NCBI GenBank assembly: GCA_900299025.1
Contig: OMIE01000162.1
Location: 1-51,911, forward strand
Length of the DNA stretch: 51,911 nt
Reading direction: 5' to 3'
Source of the DNA: Burkholderiaceae bacterium
GTDB lineage: Bacteria > Pseudomonadota > Gammaproteobacteria > Burkholderiales > Burkholderiaceae_E
A program made the position numbers and the translations under genes. Position 1 is the first letter of the stretch, and the number at the start of each line of letters is the position of its first letter. Under the pieces are notes generated by a model. That model searched no databases. It was not told the DNA's origin and saw nothing but the letters and a program-made list of their open reading frames with translations. Below are positions 1 to 7,149 of this stretch, one piece after another.

Positions 1-51
1 ACTGGCCTCCGAAGCCAGGGGTCGCAGGTTCGATTCCTGCCGGGCGCGCCA
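1..51 (+). tRNA. tRNA-Arg(CCG), 3' part only
   Basis: The window opens inside a tRNA. A 5-bp anticodon stem (CTGGC/GCCAG) closes a seven-base loop CTCCGAA, whose positions 34-36 read CCG, decoding the arginine codon CGG. A T-arm (GCAGG TTCGATT CCTGC) and an encoded CCA end at base 51 follow. The acceptor 5' strand and D-arm lie before the window, so this is a contig-edge truncation and not a pseudogene. Confidence 0.93.
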
Positions 52-109
52 TGTTTGAGAACTTTTTCGCTTGCTGAGCGGCTCTTGATGGGAGTCTTTG
101 GGTCCTCGC

Positions 110-901
110 TTAATGGGCGCGCACTTCGACCCGAGCTAGCGAAAGCGCTTCCCTTAGGGCTCTCACAAAGGGCAGTGCTGTTGCCTTATCACCATGGATG
201 CACAAGGTATCAGCCGAAACAGGCACCTTGCTGCCGTCGACAGCGATCAAATGGCCCTGATTGACCATGCGCAAGACATGGGCAACCGACTCGGACTCAT
301 CACTGATCAGTGCGTCGGGCCGGCTTCTGGGGGTGAGGGTGCCGTCAGGCATGTATCGGCGATCTGCGAACACCTCGCATCGAACTTGCAAACCCGCCAA
401 TCGTGCCTCTTCCTCCATAAGGCTGCCAGCAAGCACGTACATCTTCACACCCCTGCCCAAGTCCTTCACGGCGTGTGCCATGGCTTTGGACAAAGCGCGG
501 TCTTTGGCAGCCATGTTGTAGAGCGCACCATGAGCCTTCACATGATGCAATTGCGACCCGGCGGCTTGCGCAAAAGCACTTAAGGCGCCTGCTTGGTAGA
601 GGACAAGCTCGTAAGCCTCATCAGGGGTAATGCTCATGGTGCGTCGGCCAAATCCTTGTAAATCGGGTAGGCCTGGATGAGCGCCGATCGCCACACCCTG
701 TGCCGCCGCCAGATTGACGGTTGCGCGGACCGTGGAAGGGTCGCCTGCATGAAAACCACAGGCAATATTAGCTGAGCTGATAAGCGGCATGAGCGCTGCG
801 TCGTTACCCATTGTCCAGGCACCAAAGCTTTCCCCCATATCGGCATTCAGATCGACCACCGCTTTGCCCGCTGTCGTTTGCCCGTGCTCTGCTTGTCTCA
901 T
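110..901 (-). CDS. pxpA: 5-oxoprolinase subunit A (LamB/YcsF family)
   Basis: PxpA is one subunit of the ATP-dependent PxpABC 5-oxoprolinase, which opens pyroglutamate (5-oxo-L-proline) to L-glutamate in the cytoplasm. The 263-residue product has the full family signature: VDLNADMGESFG near residue 16, then the NIACGFHAGDP segment and GAHPGLPD, matching the LamB/YcsF family, whose members are about 250 residues. It is the last gene of the minus-strand trio pxpB-pxpC-pxpA. Its start codon overlaps the end of pxpC by 4 bp, consistent with translational coupling. Assignment is secure; the true substrate is inferred from the family and the complete three-gene set. Confidence 0.93.
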   Translation of the reverse strand: MRQAEHGQTTAGKAVVDLNADMGESFGAWTMGNDAALMPLISSANIACGFHAGDPSTVRATVNLAAAQGVAIGAHPGLPDLQGFGRRTMSITPDEAYELVLYQAGALSAFAQAAGSQLHHVKAHGALYNMAAKDRALSKAMAHAVKDLGRGVKMYVLAGSLMEEEARLAGLQVRCEVFADRRYMPDGTLTPRSRPDALISDESESVAHVLRMVNQGHLIAVDGSKVPVSADTLCIHGDKATALPFVRALREALSLARVEVRAH

Positions 902-2133
902 CGCCTATGCTCCGTATCGTGAAAACGTTGTCCGAATTTTGCTTGCAAGGCCTGCTCGACGCGGATTTGTAGCCTTTGCATGGCGTACGACATCCGATCA
1001 GCCTCTTCAAGCGTAATTAAGTGAAACTGAATGAAGTTACCAGCGGCGGCTTGCGAGAGCATGGGATAGGCGGCCGAAGCCACTTCGAGCACCCGCGGAT
1101 AGCCCCCAGTAGTCTGATGCTCACCCATAAGAATCACTGGCAGGCCAGCTGGTGGCAACTGAACCGTGCCAAGATGAACAGCCTCGCTCGCAAGCTGGGG
1201 CAGGCTGGCTGTGTTTAAAGGCCTGCCCTCGCCGTGTGCCTCTAGCCTTAGGCCCTGCCGGTTACTTTGCGAGCTGACTTTCCAGACTTGATCCATCAGG
1301 GCCTGCTGTTCGGCGGGGTCGAGCGCGGCCCAATGTCTGCCCTTGATGACCGGCACGTCGAGCAAGGGCCAACCATCGGGAATCGTCGATGCAATGCGCC
1401 AGCGTGGCCAAGCACATTCGCCATGATATGTTGCGCGTTGCCCGAGTTCGCCCCCAAGTGCGGTTAGAGCCCGTTGCACGCTAATCCCCTCTACTTCAGG
1501 ATTCAGCGCAAGTAAATCCTGCGCCTCAAGACGTTGTCCGCCGATGCCTGCTGCAAGATGAGCGCTACGGCTACCCAGAACCAGCGGCGTTTGAAGTCCA
1601 CCTGCGAAGGCAACCCAGCTACGCCATCCCTGACGAGGCGCGCGCCACTGAAGCAAGCTGCCAGCCGGGATAAACAAAGGTCGATGCAGGGGCAAAACCA
1701 TGGCTTTGCGCAGCGGGCGGCCGGCAAGCTCTTGCAGAACAAGCTCGTGCTCAGCGCCATAACTGGCCATCCAAAGGTCGCAGGGGCTGTAGATTTGAGG
1801 CCCCGGCCCGGTAATCTCGATGACGGCCTCATCAGGGTGATTACCGACCAATAAATTGGCAAGTCTTGCCGCCATCGGGTCGGCAGCCCCACCTCTTGAA
1901 AGGGCCCAGTGCGCCATGTGTGAGCGTCCCTGGTCTTGAACGGTGGTGAGAAGCCCCGCTTTACGGATACAAAGTTTTGCTGCATCGTGGCCTTTGGCTT
2001 TACTGGACGGCCGCTTGTCTGTCACTGACAGCCTTTCTGACATCTTCTCAGCGCTTTTGGTGGCAACATCTGTCGAGACTTTATGCCTGTTTGGTCCCGA
2101 GGCCTTGAGCGATGGCTTCACCGATGGCTCCAT
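898..2133 (-). CDS. pxpC: 5-oxoprolinase subunit C (biotin-dependent carboxyltransferase-like domain)
   Basis: This protein has the AHS2/KipA-like carboxyltransferase domain of the pyroglutamate hydrolase PxpABC. The recognisable start of the family, KAGLLTTVQDQGR, appears only around residue 57, followed by ALSRGGAADPMAARLANLLVGN and, near the C-terminus, the MGEHQTTGGYPR motif. PxpC proteins usually begin within about ten residues of the LLTTVQD motif, so the first 50 or so residues, rich in K and S, are an unusual extension. They may be real or an over-long start call, but no later ATG in frame lies close to the domain except the one at residue 31. The gene overlaps the end of pxpB by 16 bp. 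Confidence 0.9.
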   Translation of the reverse strand: MEPSVKPSLKASGPNRHKVSTDVATKSAEKMSERLSVTDKRPSSKAKGHDAAKLCIRKAGLLTTVQDQGRSHMAHWALSRGGAADPMAARLANLLVGNHPDEAVIEITGPGPQIYSPCDLWMASYGAEHELVLQELAGRPLRKAMVLPLHRPLFIPAGSLLQWRAPRQGWRSWVAFAGGLQTPLVLGSRSAHLAAGIGGQRLEAQDLLALNPEVEGISVQRALTALGGELGQRATYHGECAWPRWRIASTIPDGWPLLDVPVIKGRHWAALDPAEQQALMDQVWKVSSQSNRQGLRLEAHGEGRPLNTASLPQLASEAVHLGTVQLPPAGLPVILMGEHQTTGGYPRVLEVASAAYPMLSQAAAGNFIQFHLITLEEADRMSYAMQRLQIRVEQALQAKFGQRFHDTEHRR

Positions 2134-2888
2134 TGTTGCTCGAAGGCTTCGAGTGAGATCCGCTCAAAGCGGATGCGATCGCCCTCTTGAATCAAAGCGG
2201 GCGGGTCGCATAACGGTCTAAACAAGCGAAGTGGGCACGAGCCAATCAAGTGCCAACCGCCTGGCGTTGAACTTGGATAAATTGCGGATTGATTGCCAGC
2301 AATCGCAATACTTCCCTCGGGAACCTTATGTCGGGGCGAATCCCGTCTTGGCAGCTTCAGCGCCGGGTGCAAGCCCCCTAAATAGGCAAATCCAGGCATA
2401 AAACCGATCACCTCAGCAACAAGCTCGCTTTCCAAGTGATGCCGGATCACATCACTCACTGACAAACCGCAACGCTCAGCGACAAAGACTAGATCTGGGG
2501 CAAGCGGTGGTTCATAGCAAGCCGGCAGAACTTGTAATCGCCCCTCGGCTGCTGGCCAGCACAAAGCCTCTTTTGCCTTCTCGCTAAGCCATGCCTGCGC
2601 TTGCTCGCGCCATGAGGCTGCCTGATTCGGGTTTTGTAAGCCTCTTGTTTCTGGGAGCCGCATCGCCAGCGTGCGCACGCCAGCGACGACTTCATCGCAA
2701 AAGGCCTGCGGCTCTTGCCGCAAAAGTGCCGCCAAACTACGTGCTGCTTGATTTGCCTTTGGATGGTCGTGCCAATCAACCATCATCCATTGATCCCCAC
2801 AAGTGGAGATGCTGGGTAGGGGCATTTTTGAAGCTTTTGGGACAAGGTTTGGGTCTGCAGGTGTAACACTCATCGCTTTAGCCGTCAT
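2118..2888 (-). CDS. pxpB: 5-oxoprolinase subunit B (KipI-like allophanate hydrolase subunit 1 domain)
   Basis: First gene of the pxpBCA operon. The 256-residue product carries the AHS1/KipI signature in its C-terminal half: EVIGFMPGFAYLGGLHPALKLPRRDSPR, then GSIAIAGNQSAIYPSSTPGGWHLIG. These are written here only as family landmarks around residues 150-220. The N-terminal 25 residues are poorly conserved, so the start is uncertain; ATG codons at 2888, 2873 and 2825 are all in frame. I chose 2888 because the frame further upstream runs into the divergent CoA-transferase gene. With PxpA and PxpC it forms the oxoprolinase complex; in other bacteria the pair KipI-KipA controls a sensor kinase, but the presence of pxpA favours the enzyme role. 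Confidence 0.88.
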   Translation of the reverse strand: MTAKAMSVTPADPNLVPKASKMPLPSISTCGDQWMMVDWHDHPKANQAARSLAALLRQEPQAFCDEVVAGVRTLAMRLPETRGLQNPNQAASWREQAQAWLSEKAKEALCWPAAEGRLQVLPACYEPPLAPDLVFVAERCGLSVSDVIRHHLESELVAEVIGFMPGFAYLGGLHPALKLPRRDSPRHKVPEGSIAIAGNQSAIYPSSTPGGWHLIGSCPLRLFRPLCDPPALIQEGDRIRFERISLEAFEQQWSHR

Positions 2889-2953
2889 TCCGGTGTCAGA
2901 CTTTGCTTTGCCACCATTTGAATTATCCAATGTCGCATAGGGAAACCATAAGT

Positions 2954-4201
2954 ATGTCGCATTCAAGCCCAAACGCTGCTCCGATGAACCATGACGCAAA
3001 AGCTTCGAAGCTTCCACTGGCTGGCTTGCGTGTCCTTGAATTGGGTCAACTGATCGCAGGCCCATTTTGTGCCCGGGTCTTAGCCGATTTCGGCGCTTCG
3101 GTGTTGAAGATCGAGGCTCCAGACGGAGGTGATCCCTTGCGCAACTGGCGGGTTTTGAAAGATGGCAACTCGATTTGGTGGGAATCACAATCACGAAATA
3201 AGCGCTCGATTGCGATTGACTTGAGGCAAAGCGAGGGTCAAGCCTTGGTGCGCGAGCTTGTGCGCGACTGTGATGTGCTGATTGAAAACTTCCGTCCGGG
3301 GCAGCTTGAGCAGTGGGGGCTTAGCTATGAGCGGTTAAGTGAAAACCATCCCGGTTTGATCATGCTGCGGATCTCAGGCTACGGGCAGACTGGTCCTTAT
3401 AAGGATCGGCCTGGCTTTGGTGTGATCGGCGAGGCGATGGGAGGTTTGCGTTATCTAAGCGGCGAGCCTGGTCAAATACCAGTGCGGGTTGGTGTATCCA
3501 TTGGCGACTCGCTTGCGGCATTACACGGGGTGATTGGGATCATGATGGCTTTGCGCGAGCGCGAAGTGCGCGGCGGAAAAGGCCAGGTTATCGATGTCGC
3601 TTTGTACGAGTCGGTTTTCAACATGATGGAGAGTCTGATTCCTGAGTTCAGCGTGACGGGTTTGGTTCGTGAGCCTTCGGGCAGTGCGCTGCCTGGCATT
3701 GCCCCAACCAATGCATATCGTTGCAATAACGGTCTTGTTTTGATAGCAGGCAATGGCGATGGCATTTTCAGGCGATTGATGACAGCCATTGGGCGCGAGG
3801 ATTTGGCACATGATCGGGCGCTACAGGACAACGCAGGACGGGTTGCCCAAGTCACGAGGCTCGATGAGGCGATCGCATCGTGGACAGCGGAGCGCTCAGT
3901 TGAGAGCGTTTTAGACCAGCTTCACGAAGCTTCGGTGCCAGCCGGTAGAATTTACAACGCTCAAGATATTGCACAAGATCCGCATTATCAAGCCCGTGAC
4001 ATGCTAATCCGATCAACGGCCCGTGAAGCCTATGCACTTACACAACCTGGCATTGTTCCAAAACTTAGCGAAACACCTGGGCTTTTACGCCATCCTGCAC
4101 CGCGCCTTGGCGAGCATACTAGGCAGGCGCTCGCTGAGGCTGGACTCAGTGAAGAGCGTATTGCCGAGCTACTTGCGCTGGGGACGATTCGCCAAAGTTA
4201 G
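2954..4201 (+). CDS. CaiB/BaiF (class III) CoA-transferase
   Basis: Class III CoA-transferases move CoA between carboxylic acids through an enzyme-bound aspartyl-CoA thioester. The 415-residue product shows the family order: LAGLRVLELGQLIAGPFCAR at residues 23-41, VLKIEAPDGGDPLRNW, the NKRSIAIDL segment, ENFRPGQLEQWGL, and the GD motif (IGDSLAALHG) whose Asp185 aligns with the catalytic Asp169 of formyl-CoA transferase. The start at 2954 is preceded by AGGGA; an upstream ATG at 2930 has no visible ribosome binding site. It diverges from pxpB with about 65 bp between. It converges with the crotonase gene and overlaps its end by 33 bp. Substrate is not predictable; the acyl-CoA hydratase-like neighbour suggests carboxylic acid degradation. 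Confidence 0.9.
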   Translation: MSHSSPNAAPMNHDAKASKLPLAGLRVLELGQLIAGPFCARVLADFGASVLKIEAPDGGDPLRNWRVLKDGNSIWWESQSRNKRSIAIDLRQSEGQALVRELVRDCDVLIENFRPGQLEQWGLSYERLSENHPGLIMLRISGYGQTGPYKDRPGFGVIGEAMGGLRYLSGEPGQIPVRVGVSIGDSLAALHGVIGIMMALREREVRGGKGQVIDVALYESVFNMMESLIPEFSVTGLVREPSGSALPGIAPTNAYRCNNGLVLIAGNGDGIFRRLMTAIGREDLAHDRALQDNAGRVAQVTRLDEAIASWTAERSVESVLDQLHEASVPAGRIYNAQDIAQDPHYQARDMLIRSTAREAYALTQPGIVPKLSETPGLLRHPAPRLGEHTRQALAEAGLSEERIAELLALGTIRQS

Positions 4202-4906
4202 CGCTCGATAGGCCACGATGCGTTGTTTGATGCTACCCAAACTTGCAGAAGCAATGAGCGCATCCATGTCGGCCTGGCGGTAATCGGGCCGCAATTGCTG
4301 CCGTAATTGCTCCATGGTCTTGCGATCAGCCAAAGGCGGCTGCTTGAGCATGTCAACCAAGTAGGCATAGGCATTCGTGTCAGGGCTAGCTCTACCAAAA
4401 CCACTGGCAATCGCTTGGCTTTGATCCACGCTTAGCCCACCACTTAGCCATTGCATGGCCCGAGCAGTTCCGACAATGCTTCCAAGGCGCCGAGTACCCA
4501 AAATCAGACCAAAACCAACGCCGGGAAAGCGGATGCTAACTTCTGTTCCAAGCCAGGCTTCGTCGCAGACGGCCAATAAGTCAGCGCCGGCGCCCCAAGC
4601 CCTGCCTTGGCAAAGGGCGACACAACGCATAGGGGCGTACCAAATACTTTGCAGTAAGTGTTCAATGGCCATGAGCCGTTCGATGAGGTCTTGATCGGAG
4701 AGATCGTCAAGCCCGCTAAGATCAAAGCCTGTGCAAAAGTGTTGGGCGCTGCTCGAAAAAAGTAGGGAATGAACGCCAGCGTCTGCGATGGCCTCATCGA
4801 CGGCTTGCTGTATCGCCTGGACCATCGCGACACTCAGCGCATTACCGCGCTCGGCGTGGCACAGTTGTAGGGTGAAGAGGCCTTGATGCCGGTCGACGGA
4901 TATCAT
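4169..4906 (-). CDS. Enoyl-CoA hydratase/isomerase (crotonase) family protein
   Basis: The 245-residue product has the crotonase fold landmarks: HFCTGFDLSGL near residue 56 (first oxyanion-hole segment) and CQGRAWGAGADLLAVCDEA near residue 100 (second oxyanion-hole segment). The region that in classical hydratases reads FPE(V)xLGL is here FPGVGFGL, so the usual second catalytic glutamate is replaced by glycine. The reaction may therefore be isomerisation, hydrolysis or something other than simple hydration. It is the last gene of a minus-strand run that starts with the amidohydrolase at 8858 and follows the CDGSH gene by 18 bp (or directly). Its 3' end overlaps the convergent CoA-transferase gene by 33 bp. 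Confidence 0.85.
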   Translation of the reverse strand: MISVDRHQGLFTLQLCHAERGNALSVAMVQAIQQAVDEAIADAGVHSLLFSSSAQHFCTGFDLSGLDDLSDQDLIERLMAIEHLLQSIWYAPMRCVALCQGRAWGAGADLLAVCDEAWLGTEVSIRFPGVGFGLILGTRRLGSIVGTARAMQWLSGGLSVDQSQAIASGFGRASPDTNAYAYLVDMLKQPPLADRKTMEQLRQQLRPDYRQADMDALIASASLGSIKQRIVAYRALTLANRPQRK

Positions 4907-4924
4907 GAATACATCGTTGCCATA

Positions 4925-5155
4925 TTAAGATCGGTCTGCTGGCAAATCTTCTGTGTTATGACTACCATCACAAAAAGGTGCTCGCTTGGTTTTCTTACAA
5001 CTGCAAAGGTAAACCAGCTCATCGCGTGTTGACTCAAAACGCATGGGCTGCCATGCATCCTTGGCGTGTGAACCATCACAAAAAGGCTGTGCAGCGCTCT
5101 TTCCGCAAGTGCACCACCAATAAACAGCGCCACGCCTAAGGCTGATTGCAATCAT
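4925..5155 (-). CDS. Double CDGSH iron-sulfur domain protein
   Basis: A small protein of about 76 residues with two CDGSH [2Fe-2S] motifs. The first is C-T-C-G-K-S..PFCDGSH near residue 15, the second C-S-C-K-K-T..PFCDGSH near residue 48; each gives three Cys and one His cluster ligands. This is the bacterial two-motif class of mitoNEET-like proteins, thought to carry electrons or clusters. The ATG at 5155 is the chosen start. A TTG at 5179 in the same frame would add eight residues that also align with some relatives. It lies between the TauD-like dioxygenase and the crotonase on the same strand, so it is probably co-transcribed and could supply electrons, though that is inference. Confidence 0.88.
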   Translation of the reverse strand: MIAISLRRGAVYWWCTCGKSAAQPFCDGSHAKDAWQPMRFESTRDELVYLCSCKKTKRAPFCDGSHNTEDLPADRS

Positions 5156-5252
5156 CGCCACACTATGCGTTGCCAGCAAGACTTATTGCTGATTTACCTG
5201 AGCAAGTAAGAGGGTCTAAGTCGTGCTATTGAGTGACGCACATCCCATGTGC

Positions 5253-6089
5253 TCAGTGGCTCGAGAAGGCAAGGGGGCGATCGCCTGCCAGCGTAATGCG
5301 ATGCATCAGGCGCTTGTAGCCGTGATAGTCGTTTACTGGATAGTGCAAGACGCGTCTGTTATCCCACAGTGTGAGGCTTCCCACTTCCCATCGTACGCGG
5401 CAGCGGTATTCACTACGAACTTGATGCTGGTGCAGCCACTGCAAAAGGCTTGCGCTCTCTTCGTCGCTCCAGCCTTCAAAACGTGCCGTATGGGCAATAT
5501 TCACATACAGCACGGCCTGTCCGGTTTCGGGATGTTTGCGAACGACTGGGTGCGAGGCTTCAAGGGCGGCTTTCGCTTGCTCCTTACCCGCATCGCGCAG
5601 CCGATCCTCACGGGTCCTTGAAACATCAGCTTTGGCTGAACTGCTGACTGCGCTTAAGCCAAGCAAGACTTTGCGCAATCCCTCTGACAGGCCAAGATAG
5701 GCATGATGCTGGCATGCAAATTCTGTATCACCACCAACAGCAGGTATCTCGCGCGCAAGTAGCAGCGTCGCTTTGGGGGGTTGAGGCAGGTAGGTGGTGT
5801 CGGAGTGCCAGATCCCCCCAAAGTTCAGCGTTTCATCGGGGAGCTTTTTGACTTCAATAATCTGAGGAAAGGCATCAAGACCTTTGACAAAGGGATACTC
5901 GATGGGCTCGCCAAGACATTGTGCAAAGGACAAAAAGCTTTGAGGGTCGAGCGATTGCTTTCGAAATACCAACACGCCATAACGAAGAAAGGCCGCATGT
6001 ATCGACGCAAGCAAGGAATCGTTCATGTTTAATAAGTCGATCCCATGAACTTCAGCGCCGAGTGCTGGTGACAGGGGAATAAGTTGCAA
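5253..6089 (-). CDS. TauD/TfdA-family Fe(II)/2-oxoglutarate dioxygenase
   Basis: Members of this family use Fe(II), 2-oxoglutarate and O2 to hydroxylate small molecules, for example taurine or 2,4-D. The product shows the iron-binding HxD motif (IWHSDTTY), a DTEFA segment typical after it, and the distal His plus 2-oxoglutarate-binding Arg region (LTLWDNRRVLHYPV and RLMHRITL). I start it at the TTG at 6089 because an AAGGGG ribosome binding site lies 6 bp upstream and 19 bp separate it from the stop of the Bug receptor gene. Longer reading into that gene has no support. That gives 278 residues, the normal family length. Substrate unknown; context suggests an N-acyl amino acid or sulfonate-type compound. 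Confidence 0.88.
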   Translation of the reverse strand: MQLIPLSPALGAEVHGIDLLNMNDSLLASIHAAFLRYGVLVFRKQSLDPQSFLSFAQCLGEPIEYPFVKGLDAFPQIIEVKKLPDETLNFGGIWHSDTTYLPQPPKATLLLAREIPAVGGDTEFACQHHAYLGLSEGLRKVLLGLSAVSSSAKADVSRTREDRLRDAGKEQAKAALEASHPVVRKHPETGQAVLYVNIAHTARFEGWSDEESASLLQWLHQHQVRSEYRCRVRWEVGSLTLWDNRRVLHYPVNDYHGYKRLMHRITLAGDRPLAFSSH

Positions 6090-6108
6090 GATCCGCCCCT
6101 TGTGGTGA

Positions 6109-7149
6109 TTAATCGATACGCGCGCCAGCCTCGCGGGCAAGCTGGGCAAAACGCTTGAGCTCTTGTTGGATGTACGAGCTATATTGCTCTGGCGAACCAC
6201 CCAAGATCTCAGTGCCCGATGCAAGCAATTTGCTGCGTACTTCAGACGAGGCGAGCACTTTTTGCAATTCGGTATTTAAGCGGGAAATAATCGAAGCTGG
6301 GGTGCCGGTTGGCACAACGATACCCTGCCAAGCACTCATCTCAAAGCCTGGGATAAGGCTCTCAGCGATGGTTGGCAGTTCGGGCAATACCGAGGAACGT
6401 TTGCTTGTTGCGACAGCCAGTGCGCGCAGTCTGCCATCACGAATCATGGGCAAGGTTGAATTGATGGTGTCAACCATGAATTGCACCTGCCCACTCGCTA
6501 AATCAAGCATCCCTGGTGCGCTGCCCTTGTAGGGCACGTGGGTGGCGCTAAAGCCAGCATCCTTGGCAAGTTGTGCGGCCGCCAGATGCGTGATGGTCCC
6601 CGAACCCGAAGAGCCAAAGTTAATCTGGCCTTTCCGAGCCTTGGCCCAGTCGACAAACTCACGCAAATTCTTTACCGGTACCTGCGGATTGATGACCAAG
6701 ACTAGCGGGACGGTTGCCGCAAGCCCTACCGCAGCAAAATCCTTGAGCGGGTCATAGTTGAGTTTGCTGTAAAGCGCCGGGGCAATCGTTATCGCCGAAG
6801 TGTTATAGAAAATGGTGTAGCCATCTGCTGCTGCACGTGCGACTTGTTCTGCGCCAAGATTGCCGCCTGCACCAGGGCGGTTTTCAACCACGACCTGCTG
6901 ACCAAGTAAGCGAGCAAGTTCACTTGCAATAATTCTTGAGACGATGTCGGTCGGCCCGCCGGGTGGAAAAGCAATCACCATGCGGATGGGTTTCGTGGGC
7001 CAGCTCGTTTGGGCTTGGGCTGTGCTTGCCATACTGCCTGCAAGTAAAGGCGCAGCGAGCCAGCCTGCGCCAAGAGCACTCGCTTTGCAAAGCAATGCTC
7101 GGCGCTGATGTTTAACGCCTGAGTTTTTAACGGCCTTGAGAACATTCAT
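6109..7149 (-). CDS. Bug/TctC-family periplasmic solute-binding protein
   Basis: Bug receptors are the extracytoplasmic binding proteins of tripartite tricarboxylate transporters and are greatly expanded in Bordetella and relatives. The 346-residue product has an export signal at residues 1-45 (QRRALL followed by a hydrophobic stretch, then ASTAQAQ), so Tat-like export is possible. The mature start WPTKPIRMVIAFPPGGPTDIVSR and ENRPGAGGNLG are hallmark ligand-loop motifs. No TctA/TctB membrane genes are present in this window, as is common for orphan Bug proteins. The ATG at 7149 overlaps the stop of the upstream amidohydrolase gene as ATGA, so the two are probably translated together and the ligand may be the substrate of that enzyme. 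Confidence 0.93.
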   Translation of the reverse strand: MNVLKAVKNSGVKHQRRALLCKASALGAGWLAAPLLAGSMASTAQAQTSWPTKPIRMVIAFPPGGPTDIVSRIIASELARLLGQQVVVENRPGAGGNLGAEQVARAAADGYTIFYNTSAITIAPALYSKLNYDPLKDFAAVGLAATVPLVLVINPQVPVKNLREFVDWAKARKGQINFGSSGSGTITHLAAAQLAKDAGFSATHVPYKGSAPGMLDLASGQVQFMVDTINSTLPMIRDGRLRALAVATSKRSSVLPELPTIAESLIPGFEMSAWQGIVVPTGTPASIISRLNTELQKVLASSEVRSKLLASGTEILGGSPEQYSSYIQQELKRFAQLAREAGARID

